Counted from the first letter of the stretch, positions 54,248-63,773 are shown. The stretch: DNA of 64,000 nucleotides from Fluviirhizobium alvei (GCF_030551875.1 NZ_JAUOZU010000004.1:21468-85467), one strand, 5' to 3'. Numbers and translations: made by a program. Notes: generated from the letters alone by a model not told the origin.

Positions 54248-54380
54248 AGCGCATGCTCCCGTTCATTCCGATCGGGGCGACTATAGGCGCGGCAAAGCAG
54301 CGGAAGCAAGGCTAATCGATTTAGTTTGCCGCCGCAAAACTTGGAAGGGGCTGGTTTGACAGGAGAACACGGCTGGAAGT

Positions 54381-54512
54381 CTCTTCTCCCCAAGGGGGAG
54401 AAGATGTCCGAAGGACAGATGAGGGGGTAGATCCTCGTATCCAACTGGTATCTCGGGATAATCCCCCTCATCCGGCGCTATCGCGCCACCTTCTCCCCGA
54501 TGGGGAGAAGAG
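54381..54512. repeat. Inverted doublet of repeat B
   Basis: This 132-bp element starts with CTCTTCTCCCCAAGGGGGAG and ends with its near-complement; inner GATGAGGGGG and CCCCCTCATC are also inverted. The head resembles the repeat-B palindrome inside uvrB (11067, 11625, 12115), so both belong to one family. It lies in the gene-free region between gnd and fixS (54248-54606), in which nothing else is recognised. Confidence 0.8.
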
Positions 54513-54606
54513 ACCACCACGCTTCAGCCCTCCACCTCCACCCTTGGGGCGGAAAATCCTGCAGAGACGGGTTAGAGACGTCCACTCAGACGAAATGGCC
54601 TTGAAA

Positions 54607-54762
54607 TTACTCGGACGGTTTGTTGTCGCCATCATCGAGAACGCGCCAGGCAGCGCCTTCGAGATCCTCATACTGGCCGCTTTTCAGCGACCAGAGGAAG
54701 GCAACGAGCCCCAGCGCCCCCATGCCGAGCGCAACGGGAATGAGGATGACGAGTGTATTCAT
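54607..54762 (-). CDS. fixS: cbb3 oxidase maturation protein FixS/CcoS
   Basis: The protein is 51 aa. It starts MNTLVILIPVALGMGALGL, a single membrane helix, then FLWSLKSGQYEDLEGAAWRVL, the signature of CcoS. It is needed for cofactor insertion into cbb3 oxidase, together with FixI. The ATG overlaps the fixI stop (ATGA), ending the fixGHIS operon. Confidence 0.95.
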   Translation of the reverse strand: MNTLVILIPVALGMGALGLVAFLWSLKSGQYEDLEGAAWRVLDDGDNKPSE

Positions 54763-57056
54763 GCCGCAAGTGCCGATTCTGGTTTGACGGTGTAGGCATT
54801 GCCGGTCGAAGGCTCTTCCGGCATCGAGCCCAGCATGTTGAGACGCAGGGAATTGACCACGACGATAATGGATGAGGTGGACATGGCAACCGCTGCGATG
54901 AGTGGCGTCGCCTGCCCTGCAAGCGCCACCGGCACCGCGATGATGTTGTAGGCGATCGCAAGCGCGAAATTCTCGCGAATGAGTCGTCCGGCCTTGCGGG
55001 ACACGTCGATGGCGAAGGAAACCGCGCCGAGGCTGTCGCGCATGAAGACGAAATCGGCAGCCTGGCGGCCGATATCGGCAGCCGTCGAGGGCGCGATCGA
55101 CACATGGGCCGAGGCGAGCGCGGGCGCATCATTGATGCCATCGCCCACCATCAGCACGCGCGCACCACCGTTCGAGGCCTGCGCCACCATCTCGACCTTG
55201 CCTTCTGGCGTCAGGCCGGCGCGCCAATGTTCGATGCCGAGCTGGCGGGCCATGGCAGCCACCACAGGCTCACGGTCACCCGACACGATGCCGCAACCGA
55301 AGCCCTGCTCATGCAGCGCGGCAATGGTGGCGACGGCATCGGGCCGGAGAACATCGTCGAAACGAAACTGGGCCCGCTCCTCGCCATCGAGGGAGAGAAT
55401 GACTTCCGAATAGGGAGAATTGACATCGTTGCCTGCAACGGTGCCGAGCGCGAACTTGCGGTTGCCCAGACGCCAGGTTCCTTGCGGATCGACGGCCTCA
55501 AGGCCGCCGCCCGGAATTTCCTTGACGGTTTCGAACATCGCCTGCGGACCGGAATGGGCACGATAGAGCGCCCGCGACAGCGGATGACGGGAATGGGCGG
55601 CAAGACCGGCCGCAATCGCAAAATCCCGGGGCGCGATAGCATCGCCATTCTCAAGCCGCGGCCGGCCGATCGTCAGCGTCCCAGTTTTGTCGAACAGGAC
55701 CTGCGAGGCTTCGGCGAGCCGCTCCATGGCAGAGCCTTCCTTGACCATGATGCCGTTCTTGAACAGTCGACCGGCGGCCACGACCTGGACGACCGGAACG
55801 GCAAGCCCGAGCGCACAGGGGCAGGTAATGATGAGAACCGAAATCGCCACCAGCATGGCCTGTTTCCAGTCGCCACCCAGAATGCCCCAGGCGAGGAAGG
55901 AGGTGAGCGCCAGGAGATGCACGACCGGCGAATAGAGCCGGGCCGCACGGTCGGCGATCCGGCGATAGCGCGCCTTGCCGCCTTCGGCTGCTTCCATGAG
56001 CGAAATGATTTCGGCGAGGAACGAGTTTTTCGCCTCGGCCACCGCCTGCAACGTCAGCGCACCGGTGAGGTTGAGCGTACCGGCAAGCAGTTTCCCACCC
56101 CGACTGGTCGAGACAGGCGCGCTTTCGCCATTGACGATCGACCAGTCGATATCGCTTTCGCCGGACAGCACGAGACCATCGACGGGAATGCGTTCGCCGG
56201 CGGCAATCAGTAGCATATCGCCGGTCCGGACATCTTCTACGGGCCGATATTCATGCGACCCGTCCGCAAGCAGAACCATGGCGCCACGCGGCGACAGGCG
56301 CGCCAGACCGACGACGGCCGAGCGGGCGCGATCCCGCATCAGATGATCGAGCGTACGACCGATCAGAAGGAAGAACAAAAGCGAGACCGTGGCATCGAAC
56401 CAGGCATGTTCACCATGATGCATGGTTTCCCAAAGGGACATCGCATAGGAAAGCGTGACGGCAAGTGAAATCGGCACATCCATGTTGGTATGGCCGTTGC
56501 GCAGCGCCGACCAGGCCGAACGGAAGAAGAAGCGACCGGAATAGATCAGCGTCGGCGCCGCGATCATCGCCGAAATCCAGTGGAAGAGATCGCGCGTTGC
56601 GGATTCGGCACCCGACCAGACCGAAACCGACAGCAGCATGATGTTGGTCGCCGCAAACCCGGCAACCGCAACGGCGCGTAGCAGTTGGTTGCGCTCGGAA
56701 TCGCTCTGGTCGGCCGCCATCTGGAAGAGATGCGGATCATAGCCGGTCCGCGCGATCGCCGAAGCGATGTCCCGCGGGTCGGTCTTGCGGCCATCGACCG
56801 TCTCGCGCCAGGTTACTGCCACGCGCTTGGTCGAAAGATTGACGCGCGCCTTGGCCACTTCCGGCATCTTTCTGAGCGCATCCTCGATCGTGACGATGCA
56901 GGAGCCGCAATAGACCCCGGGAACGCTGAGATCGGTCTGGCGACAACCGTCACCGAGATCCTTTGAGGCGAGCCACAATTCCTCGGAAGAGGGAAGCGCT
57001 TTTTCAAGCCCTTCCTGCTCCAGTGCAGCTTCGGTGCCGGGTGCGCAGCAACTCAT
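54759..57056 (-). CDS. fixI: cbb3-associated copper P-type ATPase FixI/CcoI
   Basis: The protein is 765 aa. It starts MSCCAPGTEAA, with a Cys pair, then an HMA domain with GVYCGSC near 55-60. The ATPase core has [31 protein letters not shown] and GDGINDAPALASA. It is the CopA2/FixI-type exporter that supplies copper for cbb3 assembly. A longer open frame upstream is unlikely; it starts four bases after the fixH stop. It overlaps fixS. Confidence 0.95.
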   Translation of the reverse strand: MSCCAPGTEAALEQEGLEKALPSSEELWLASKDLGDGCRQTDLSVPGVYCGSCIVTIEDALRKMPEVAKARVNLSTKRVAVTWRETVDGRKTDPRDIASAIARTGYDPHLFQMAADQSDSERNQLLRAVAVAGFAATNIMLLSVSVWSGAESATRDLFHWISAMIAAPTLIYSGRFFFRSAWSALRNGHTNMDVPISLAVTLSYAMSLWETMHHGEHAWFDATVSLLFFLLIGRTLDHLMRDRARSAVVGLARLSPRGAMVLLADGSHEYRPVEDVRTGDMLLIAAGERIPVDGLVLSGESDIDWSIVNGESAPVSTSRGGKLLAGTLNLTGALTLQAVAEAKNSFLAEIISLMEAAEGGKARYRRIADRAARLYSPVVHLLALTSFLAWGILGGDWKQAMLVAISVLIITCPCALGLAVPVVQVVAAGRLFKNGIMVKEGSAMERLAEASQVLFDKTGTLTIGRPRLENGDAIAPRDFAIAAGLAAHSRHPLSRALYRAHSGPQAMFETVKEIPGGGLEAVDPQGTWRLGNRKFALGTVAGNDVNSPYSEVILSLDGEERAQFRFDDVLRPDAVATIAALHEQGFGCGIVSGDREPVVAAMARQLGIEHWRAGLTPEGKVEMVAQASNGGARVLMVGDGINDAPALASAHVSIAPSTAADIGRQAADFVFMRDSLGAVSFAIDVSRKAGRLIRENFALAIAYNIIAVPVALAGQATPLIAAVAMSTSSIIVVVNSLRLNMLGSMPEEPSTGNAYTVKPESALAA

Positions 57057-57060
57057 GTCC

Positions 57061-57549
57061 TTACTCCGGAATGGCGATCCGTTCAGCCTGATGGTAGATG
57101 GTCTTGCCATCCTCGATCGCCGCAAGATCGACGATCCACGAACCGGCGGCTAGATTGTGCTGGGCCGAAAAGACCCCGTCGGAAACGCGCGTCAGCGGCA
57201 TCGAGAAATCCTGCAGCTCGCCCACCGGGCGGTGGAAGATCGCCTTGATTTCCGAAAGCCGTGCAATCGCTTCCGCCGGCCCCTTGAGACGGTAGGTGAT
57301 CGTCGAACCCTCGACCGCAAGCGCACCTTCATAGCCGAGTTCGGCCCACTTGCGAGCCTCCTCTGCCTTCATGTTGAACTCCTGGCTCGCCACATAGGTG
57401 TTCTTGGCGAGGATCCCGCTCCAGGTGGAGTTCGCGAGATAAGCCATCAGCACGTTCACCGAAATGATGACCCCGAAGAAGGCCACCATGATCGCCAGCA
57501 TATGGCGTCCGGTAAAGATGAAACCGCTCTCTGTCTTGCTGTTCGACAT
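57061..57549 (-). CDS. fixH: cbb3 assembly protein FixH/CcoH
   Basis: The protein is 162 aa from the ATG at 57549, which overlaps the fixG stop (TGATG); a GTG one codon earlier is possible. One N-terminal membrane helix (TGRHMLAIMVAFFGVIISVNVLMAYLA, in parts) is followed by a periplasmic FixH domain (STWSGILAKNTYVASQEFN). FixH is required for stable cbb3 oxidase assembly. Confidence 0.95.
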   Translation of the reverse strand: MSNSKTESGFIFTGRHMLAIMVAFFGVIISVNVLMAYLANSTWSGILAKNTYVASQEFNMKAEEARKWAELGYEGALAVEGSTITYRLKGPAEAIARLSEIKAIFHRPVGELQDFSMPLTRVSDGVFSAQHNLAAGSWIVDLAAIEDGKTIYHQAERIAIPE

Positions 57550-59126
57550 CACTTTTTCCCCGGTACGACAAAGTCAGCTGCGTAATTTTCGAATTCCTTG
57601 GTTTCAGGATATTCGATGTGGAAACCAAACTTCCGGCTCTCCGTCGCTTCCGCCTTCGGCAAGGTAACATAGATCTTCATCGTCCGCACCGCATCCGGCT
57701 CGACCGGCACTTCGAACGAGCGACCCTGCGAGGTCGTTTCACCGGCAACCGTCATATAGGCGCCTTCCGGCAGGTCCTTGAGCGACAGGGTGAAGGTGCG
57801 CGGCTCGGGAATCATGTTGAGGATCTTGACCGTGAAGCCGTTGCGGATGGAGCCATCCGATTCCAGCACATATTGCGGATTGCGATCATGCAGGACATCG
57901 AGACCGATACGGTCGCGCATCATCAGTGCCGTCAACAGACCGACGCCGATCATCGACCACAGGAACGTATAGAGCAGGATGCGCGGACGGAAGATGATCC
58001 GCCAGTTAAAGTGCCGGATCTTGTCATGATAGTGGCCATCGGCGTCCCGAACGCGCGACGGATCGATCGGCGCCGTGTGGTCAGCGGTGGCAATGGCCAT
58101 GTTGGTGGAATAATCGAACAGGGTCGAATAACCGATCAGCCCCTTGTCGCGGCCAAGCTTTTCCATCACGCCGTCGCAGGCATCGATGCAGAGCGCGCAG
58201 GTAATGCATTCGAGCTGCAGACCATCGCGAATATCGATACCCATCGGACAGACGGCAACGCAGGCGTTGCAATCAACGCAATCGCCGGAAACGGCACCCG
58301 TTGCCGCGCTCTTCTTGGTGCCATGGGTCCGCGGCTCGCCGCGCCAGTCATTGTAGGTGACGACCAACGAATTCTCATCGAGCATCGCAGCCTGGATACG
58401 CGGCCAGGGGCACATGTAGGTGCAGACCTGTTCGCGCATCAGACCACCGAACACATAAGTTGTGGCCGTAAGCACGCCGATGGTCGAGTAGGCTATCGAA
58501 TCGGCATGGAAGGTGACGAGATCGTGCAGAAGGGTCGGCGCATCGGCAAAATAGAATACCCAGGCACCGCCGGTCGCCATGCCGATCAGAATCCAGATGG
58601 CATGTTTCGACACCCGCTTCCAGATCTTGTCGAAGGTCCATGGGGCCGTTTCGAGTTTCATGCGGGCGTTGCGATCGCCCTCAATGGCCCGTTCAACGAC
58701 GAGGAAAAGATCGACCCAGACCGTTTGCGGACAGGTATAGCCGCACCAGGCACGGCCCACCGCTGTGGTAACGAGGAACAGCCCTAGGCCCGCCATCATC
58801 AGGAGGCCGGCGACGAAATAGAATTCCTGCGGCCAGATTTCGATGAAGAAGAAATAGAACCGGCGATTGGCGAGATCGAGCAAAATGGCCTGATCCGGCG
58901 CATGCGGGCCGCGATCCCAGCGAATCCACGGTGCCAGATAGTAGATGCCAAGCGTGATCGCCATCACCAGCCATTTGAAGCGGCGGAAACTGCCTTCGGC
59001 GCGCTTCGGGAAAATCTTCTTGCGCGCGGCATAAAGCGGCTGGCGAACTTTCGCGGCATTGACCGCTGAAGCTTCAAGCCGCTCGATCTCTTCCGGCTGT
59101 CCCCGGACTTCATCTTTGACTGTCAT
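57549..59126 (-). CDS. fixG: Membrane ferredoxin-like protein FixG/CcoG
   Basis: The protein is 525 aa. Several membrane helices frame GRAWCGYTCPQTVWVDLF near 130 and two 4Fe-4S sites (CVDCNACVAVCP, CITCALCIDACD) near 275-310; the C-terminus is a periplasmic Ig-like domain. CcoG acts as a copper reductase in cbb3 biogenesis. First gene of fixGHIS, with a perfect FixK box about 55 bases upstream. Confidence 0.95.
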   Translation of the reverse strand: MTVKDEVRGQPEEIERLEASAVNAAKVRQPLYAARKKIFPKRAEGSFRRFKWLVMAITLGIYYLAPWIRWDRGPHAPDQAILLDLANRRFYFFFIEIWPQEFYFVAGLLMMAGLGLFLVTTAVGRAWCGYTCPQTVWVDLFLVVERAIEGDRNARMKLETAPWTFDKIWKRVSKHAIWILIGMATGGAWVFYFADAPTLLHDLVTFHADSIAYSTIGVLTATTYVFGGLMREQVCTYMCPWPRIQAAMLDENSLVVTYNDWRGEPRTHGTKKSAATGAVSGDCVDCNACVAVCPMGIDIRDGLQLECITCALCIDACDGVMEKLGRDKGLIGYSTLFDYSTNMAIATADHTAPIDPSRVRDADGHYHDKIRHFNWRIIFRPRILLYTFLWSMIGVGLLTALMMRDRIGLDVLHDRNPQYVLESDGSIRNGFTVKILNMIPEPRTFTLSLKDLPEGAYMTVAGETTSQGRSFEVPVEPDAVRTMKIYVTLPKAEATESRKFGFHIEYPETKEFENYAADFVVPGKK

Positions 59127-59180
59127 TGCATTAGCCCTTTTCTTCAGGGTCTTCTTTTAAAAGAACGGCGCCGAGTCTCC

Positions 59181-59194
59181 TTGATTTATATCAA
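59181..59194 (-). promoter_or_regulatory. FixK/FNR box of fixGHIS
   Basis: TTGATTTATATCAA matches TTGAT-N4-ATCAA. At -41.5 it predicts a start site near 59146, about 20 bases before the fixG ATG, with TTAAAA (59155-59160, minus strand) near the -10 position. Confidence 0.85.
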
Positions 59195-59272
59195 GGATGG
59201 GCAATGTGCCGCATGCGGAGATCGCTATGTTTCGATCATCGCCGCTTCGAAAAAATTACCGCCCGTCTCCAT

Positions 59273-59429
59273 AAAAAAGGCCGCATGTCCGTGAGGGCAT
59301 GCGGCCAATGAGCATGTCCGGAAAACCGGAAGAACATGCTGGAGAGCTCGGTCGGAATGCCGGACGGATCCGATGGCCAAGACCAGAGACATTTCGTCTC
59401 GCACCCCATTCCAGGTCGCCCCGGAAGTT
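59273..59429 (-). ncRNA. Candidate FixK-controlled small RNA
   Basis: The box TTGACCTGGATCAA (59464-59477) at -41.5 predicts a start at about 59429. A CATAGT -10-like hexamer (59436-59441, minus strand) fits the same start. Two successive hairpins end the stretch: 59311-59340 (AGCATGT arms around CCGGTTTTCCGG) and an intrinsic terminator (stem 59279-59287 with GCATGCGGCC, followed by T6 on the minus strand). The loops and arms share GGACATG. The predicted transcript is about 155 bases. A short open frame covers part of it but lacks a good ribosome site. Confidence 0.45.
59279..59307 (-). terminator. Intrinsic terminator between fixG and fixP
   Basis: GGCCGCATG and CATGCGGCC pair around a short loop; the minus strand continues with TTTTTTAT. 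It lies 150 bases upstream of fixG and 300 beyond fixP, so it must end a separate short transcript. Confidence 0.8.
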
Positions 59430-59463
59430 GACGTGACTATGGTCCGGAGCGTTTGCCACGGCA

Positions 59464-59477
59464 TTGACCTGGATCAA
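59464..59477 (-). promoter_or_regulatory. FixK/FNR-type box before the candidate small RNA
   Basis: TTGACCTGGATCAA keeps TTGA-N6-TCAA with ATCAA on the right arm; the left arm has C instead of T at the fifth base. No protein gene starts downstream within a normal distance on either strand. Confidence 0.6.
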
Positions 59478-59567
59478 CTGCCAGTTTTGACAAATGTCCG
59501 GAAGTGACCGGCTGAGCGGAATCCGTTTCGCAAGCCGCCCGCATAAACTATTGACAGAAATGAAAAA

Positions 59568-59589
59568 GCCGGGCGGAAAACCGCCCGGC
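59568..59589 (-). terminator. Terminator of fixNOQP
   Basis: GCCGGGCGG (59568-59576) pairs with CCGCCCGGC (59581-59589) over an AAAA loop; the minus strand continues CTTTTTCA. It is 25 bases after the fixP stop. Confidence 0.9.
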
Positions 59590-59613
59590 CCGATCGTTAG
59601 CCTCTGGCTTGGC

Positions 59614-60474
59614 TTATTCGCCGCCGCCGAGAGAATGGACGTAAACGGCCAGTTCCTTGATGGTGGCATCGCTGAGACGACCAGCCCAGGCCGGCATCAT
59701 GCCATGCTTCGGCTTGTTAACCTGGTTGATGATGGCCTGTTCGCCCTCACCACGCAGCCAGATCGCATCGGCGAGATTCGGAGCACCGAAATCGCGACCG
59801 CCCTTGGCATCTTCGCCATGGCAGGAAGCGCAGTTTTCGGCAAACACCGTCTTGCCCGGCTCGACCAGAGCAGCATCGGCAGGCGTACCGCTCAGGCTGA
59901 CGACATAAGATGCAACCTGCTTGATCTGATCCGGTTCCAGCATTTCGCCGAAGGCCGGCATTTCAGAGGTGCGAGTATCCGGATCTTCCGAACGGATGCC
60001 GTGGTTGATCGTCGCGTAGATATCGTCGACCTTGCCGCCCCAGAGCCAGTCATTGTCGTTGAGGTTCGGGAATCCCGGACCACCCGAAGCGCCGGAACCA
60101 TGGCAGGGTGCGCAGTTGACCTTGAAGGCAGCGGCGCCGCCGTTCATGGCGAACTGGCTGAGTTCCTGATCCTTGGCAATATCGGCAACCGGCATGGCCG
60201 CGATCTTGTCGAGGAAGACCTTCTGGGCTTCGGTGGCCTTGGCAATGTCCTCTGCCACGACCTGACGGCTCGAGAATCCGAGCATGCCCTTGGTGTTTTC
60301 CTTGAGCAGCGGCCAGGCCGGATAGGCGATCGTATAGGCGATGGCCCAGACGATGGTGGCATAGAACGTCCACAGCCACCAGCGCGGAAGCGGATTGTTC
60401 AGTTCCTGGATACCGTCCCATTCATGGCCGGTTGTCTCGACGCCAGAGATTTCGTCAATATTCTTCTCAGCCAT
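59614..60474 (-). CDS. fixP: cbb3 oxidase diheme cytochrome c subunit III
   Basis: The protein is 286 aa. One membrane helix (WWLWTFYATIVWAIAYTIAYP) precedes two c-type heme sites, CAPCHG (near 124) and CASCHG (near 219), with later Met ligands. It carries electrons to FixO/FixN. The ATG at 60474 follows GGAGG; a TTG two codons earlier is less likely. It is last in fixNOQP, two bases after the fixQ stop. Confidence 0.96.
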   Translation of the reverse strand: MAEKNIDEISGVETTGHEWDGIQELNNPLPRWWLWTFYATIVWAIAYTIAYPAWPLLKENTKGMLGFSSRQVVAEDIAKATEAQKVFLDKIAAMPVADIAKDQELSQFAMNGGAAAFKVNCAPCHGSGASGGPGFPNLNDNDWLWGGKVDDIYATINHGIRSEDPDTRTSEMPAFGEMLEPDQIKQVASYVVSLSGTPADAALVEPGKTVFAENCASCHGEDAKGGRDFGAPNLADAIWLRGEGEQAIINQVNKPKHGMMPAWAGRLSDATIKELAVYVHSLGGGE

Positions 60475-60476
60475 TT

Positions 60477-60629
60477 TCAATCCTCCTTCAGAGGTATGCT
60501 AGCGGCCTCGTCGGCCAATTTCTTGCTGCCGGGCCGAAGGGTGTAGAGCACCGCCACGACGAAGACCCCGGCCATGAACAACAGACCCCAGCTGTCGGCG
60601 AAGGCCCGCATGGATTCATAGGTTTCCAT
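60477..60629 (-). CDS. fixQ: cbb3 oxidase small subunit IV
   Basis: The protein is 50 aa (METYESMRAFADSWGLLFMAG start) with a single membrane helix and the typical VAVLYTLRPGSKK junction. FixQ stabilises the interaction of FixP with the core oxidase. GGAGGGACC precedes the ATG. It was found by reading the gap between fixO and fixP. Confidence 0.95.
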   Translation of the reverse strand: METYESMRAFADSWGLLFMAGVFVVAVLYTLRPGSKKLADEAASIPLKED

Positions 60630-60638
60630 GGTCCCTCC

Positions 60639-61376
60639 TCACCGGTAACCGGATGCGTCGTTGTAGGTCGAGAAGTCGACGAGCGTGCCCAGCATCTGCA
60701 GATAGGCGACAAGAGCGTCCATCTCGGTCAGCTTGGCCGGATCACCGTCGAAGTCGCCGATCTTCGCCTTCGGATAGCGCGCCACGAGCGCGGTCGTATC
60801 GGCATTCGGATCGGCCTGGGCCTTCAGGTCGGCTTCGGCATTGGCGAACATGTCTTCGGAATAGGGAACGCCGACGATGCTGTTGGCCTTCAGGTTGCCC
60901 TGAATGTCCATACCGGCAATGTTGAGTTCGGTATCCTTCAGATAGCTGTAGCTCGGCATGATCGATTCCGGCACCACGTTGCGCGGCTCGATCAGATGCT
61001 GGACGTGCCATTCGTTCGAGTAACGGCCGCCGACGCGGGCAAGATCCGGACCGGTGCGCTTGGAGCCCCACTGGAACGGATGATCGTACATCGATTCTGC
61101 GGCCAGGCTGTAATGGCCGTAGCGTTCGACTTCGTCGCGGAACGGACGGATCATCTGGCTGTGACAGACATAGCAGCCTTCACGGATATAGATGTTGCGA
61201 CCGGCCAGTTCGAGCGGGGTGTAGGGCCGCATGCCCTCCACCTTCTCGATCGTGTTCTCCAGGTAGAAGAGCGGCACGATTTCGACGATACCGCCGATGG
61301 TGACGACAAGAAGCGAGGAGACGAGGAGCAGCGTCGCGTTCTTCTCGATCACTGCGTGTTTATCAAGAATGGACAT
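60639..61376 (-). CDS. fixO: cbb3 oxidase monoheme cytochrome c subunit II
   Basis: The protein is 245 aa. An N-terminal membrane anchor ([22 protein letters not shown]) precedes the heme site [14 protein letters not shown] near 70, and SIMPSYSYL supplies the Met ligand. It is the electron-transfer subunit next to FixN. It starts 12 bases after the fixN stop. Confidence 0.96.
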   Translation of the reverse strand: MSILDKHAVIEKNATLLLVSSLLVVTIGGIVEIVPLFYLENTIEKVEGMRPYTPLELAGRNIYIREGCYVCHSQMIRPFRDEVERYGHYSLAAESMYDHPFQWGSKRTGPDLARVGGRYSNEWHVQHLIEPRNVVPESIMPSYSYLKDTELNIAGMDIQGNLKANSIVGVPYSEDMFANAEADLKAQADPNADTTALVARYPKAKIGDFDGDPAKLTEMDALVAYLQMLGTLVDFSTYNDASGYR

Positions 61377-61388
61377 GTGTCCGCCTCC

Positions 61389-63008
61389 TTATTCAGCCGG
61401 CACGGCGGCAGGAATGGCACCCGGCAGGGGCGCTTCCTTCCGTTCATGACCGAGGATTGTCATCAATACGTTGAAGCCCATGATCAGCGAGCCGAGCAGG
61501 TAGAGAACACCGGCAAGCACGCGCAGCATGTAGTACGGGAACATGGCGGCGACCGATTCGGCGAACGAATAGACCAGGAAGCCCTGTTCGTTGTATTCGC
61601 GCCACATCAGACCCTGCTGGATACCGGCAACCCACAGTGCGGCGGCGTAGATCACGATGCCGATGGTGGCGAGCCAGAAGTGCCAGTTGACGAGGCGCAG
61701 GCTGTACAGGCGCTGACGGTTCCACAGCTTGGGCGTCAGGTAGTAGACCATGCCGAAGGAGATCATGCCAACCCAGCCGAGTGCGCCGGAATGCACGTGA
61801 CCGATGGTCCATTCGGTGTAGTGGCTGAGCGAGTTGACGGCCTTGATCGACATCATCGGGCCTTCGAAGGTCGACATGCCGTAGAAGGCGATGGCCATGA
61901 CCATCATGCGGATGATCGGGTCGGTACGGATCTTGTCCCATGCGCCCGAAAGCGTCATCAGACCGTTGATCATGCCACCCCAGGACGGCATCCACAGCAT
62001 GATCGAGAATACCATGCCGAGTGTCTGCGCCCAATCCGGCAGAGCGGTGTAGTGCAGATGGTGCGGGCCGGCCCAGATATACATGAAGATCAGGGCCCAG
62101 AAGTGGATGATCGACAGGCGATAGGAATAGACCGGACGACCAGCCTGCTTCGGCACGAAATAGTACATCATGCCCAGGAAGCCTGCAGTCAGGAAGAAGC
62201 CGACGGCGTTATGGCCATACCACCATTGGGTCAGAGCATCCTGCACACCCGAGAACACCGAGTAGGACTTCACGCCGAGGAACGACACCGGCATCGCCAG
62301 GTTGTTGACGACATGCAGCATGGCAATGGTGACGATGAAGGACAGGTAGAACCAGTTGGCCACATAGATGTGGCTTTCCTTGCGGGTCAGGATCGTGCCG
62401 AGGAAGACCAGGAGATAGGCAACCCAGACGACGGTCAGCCACAGGTCGACATACCATTCCGGTTCGGCATATTCACGGCCCTGGGTGATGCCCAGCAGAT
62501 AGCCGGTCGCAGCCATGACGATGAAGAACTGGTAGCCCCAGAAAACGAACCACGGCAGGCTGCCGCCGAACAGCCGCACGCGGTTGGTGCGCTGGACGAC
62601 ATAGAAGGACGAGGCGATCAGCGCGTTACCGCCGAAGGCGAAGATAACGGCCGATGTGTGCAGCGGACGCAGGCGACCGAAGTTCAGGTACGGCTCGATA
62701 TTTAGATCCGGGAAGGCGAGCTGCAGCGCGACGACCACGCCGACCAGAAAGCCGACGATACCCCAGAAGGTCGTGGCGATCACACCATAGCGAACCACCG
62801 AGTCCATATATTCGGACTTGGAGGCAGCGGCGGCACCGCCGGCCGGAGCAAACTTGGCCTGGCGCAACAGGAGGATCGTGCCAAGCGCGAGGGTTACGAA
62901 GGCAACCCACATATGTATCTGGAACTGGCTGTCATGGGCGAATCCAGCGCCCAGAAGCGCCAGAAAGGCGCCCAGCGCCACAATTATTGTTTCAAGCGTG
63001 TAGTTCAT
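61389..63008 (-). CDS. fixN: cbb3 cytochrome c oxidase catalytic subunit I
   Basis: The protein is 539 aa with about twelve or more membrane helices. Metal ligands are visible: [17 protein letters not shown] (low-spin heme His), [11 protein letters not shown] and [13 protein letters not shown] (CuB His), and [13 protein letters not shown] (heme His). It reduces oxygen with high affinity and pumps protons. The ATG at 63008 (MNYTLETI) has GGGGG at good spacing; another ATG lies nine bases upstream. It is first in fixNOQP, under a FixK box. Confidence 0.96.
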   Translation of the reverse strand: MNYTLETIIVALGAFLALLGAGFAHDSQFQIHMWVAFVTLALGTILLLRQAKFAPAGGAAAASKSEYMDSVVRYGVIATTFWGIVGFLVGVVVALQLAFPDLNIEPYLNFGRLRPLHTSAVIFAFGGNALIASSFYVVQRTNRVRLFGGSLPWFVFWGYQFFIVMAATGYLLGITQGREYAEPEWYVDLWLTVVWVAYLLVFLGTILTRKESHIYVANWFYLSFIVTIAMLHVVNNLAMPVSFLGVKSYSVFSGVQDALTQWWYGHNAVGFFLTAGFLGMMYYFVPKQAGRPVYSYRLSIIHFWALIFMYIWAGPHHLHYTALPDWAQTLGMVFSIMLWMPSWGGMINGLMTLSGAWDKIRTDPIIRMMVMAIAFYGMSTFEGPMMSIKAVNSLSHYTEWTIGHVHSGALGWVGMISFGMVYYLTPKLWNRQRLYSLRLVNWHFWLATIGIVIYAAALWVAGIQQGLMWREYNEQGFLVYSFAESVAAMFPYYMLRVLAGVLYLLGSLIMGFNVLMTILGHERKEAPLPGAIPAAVPAE

Positions 63009-63130
63009 TGTTGGCATCCCCCAACGTCACTGGAATTATCCGCATTTCCCGGGATTTCAGAGTTCAGGCTTGCCTTCCCCGAGTCCAATACGGCCTTGTG
63101 CAGCAATCTCAGGATGGGCCTCAAGCAGCC

Positions 63131-63144
63131 TTGATCCAGATCAA
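63131..63144. promoter_or_regulatory. FixK/FNR box shared by fixN and hemerythrin gene
   Basis: TTGATCCAGATCAA matches the consensus perfectly. At -41.5 it would start fixNOQP near 63096 (minus) and the hemerythrin gene near 63179 (plus, with GATTAA at 63167-63172 at the -10 position). It may activate both. Confidence 0.85.
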
Positions 63145-63230
63145 AGCAGGCGGCGGTTTTTTTAGCGATTAACAAGAGTAGGAAATGAAAACATCGCCGC
63201 ATTACGGCATTGGCAGGCAGGCTATCGAAT

Positions 63231-63737
63231 ATGGGCGAACTGGCTTCGGACTTTGCCTTTCCACCTTCATCCGGGACGCCACCGATGGGCGCGCCGTCTC
63301 TGGATTGGTGGAAACGCGCTCATGAGGAGCAACTCAGGCTCTGCACCGAGCTTGAGCATATTGCCGATTCCCTTCCCGCCAGCATCAATCGCCAGAAATG
63401 CATCTATGCGGCCAAGACAATCGGCCCCCTGATCAAGGCGACGCACAGTTACGAAGAGGATGTGCTGTTTCCTGCCGTCGAGAGCCAGAAGGCCAACAGC
63501 CCCGACGTGCTGAAGACACTGTCCCGCCTGAGATTCGAACATTTCGAGGATGAATGTTTCGCCGAGGAACTGACCGAGCGATTGCTTCTGCTCGGCGCCG
63601 GCGACAAGGATGTCAACATGGAGGCCACCGGCTACATGCTGCGCGGTTTCTTTGAAGCCCTCAAACGCCATGTCGCCTTCGAGCGCGAGCATCTCGTGCC
63701 CGTGATGGAAGGGCTTCTCGGCAAGAAGACTGGCTGA
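63231..63737 (+). CDS. Hemerythrin (HHE)-domain protein
   Basis: The protein is 168 aa from the ATG at 63231; a TTG at 63210 in frame is possible. A four-helix hemerythrin-like bundle is suggested by His/Glu motifs in order: RAHEEQLRLCTELEHI, THSYEEDVLFPAVE, LRFEHFEDECFAEEL and LKRHVAFEREHLVPVME. Such proteins bind oxygen, NO or iron through a di-iron centre. It is divergent from fixN and shares its FixK box, so it probably acts under low oxygen. Confidence 0.85.
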   Translation: MGELASDFAFPPSSGTPPMGAPSLDWWKRAHEEQLRLCTELEHIADSLPASINRQKCIYAAKTIGPLIKATHSYEEDVLFPAVESQKANSPDVLKTLSRLRFEHFEDECFAEELTERLLLLGAGDKDVNMEATGYMLRGFFEALKRHVAFEREHLVPVMEGLLGKKTG

Positions 63738-63773
63738 GCCCCTGCCCGTCTCATCATAGGCTTCCAAACATAG

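Noticed and set aside
59225..59464. A 79-codon frame between fixG and fixP
   Set aside because: No ribosome site, and it runs through the intrinsic terminator hairpin; a small RNA is the simpler reading, though a peptide cannot be fully excluded.
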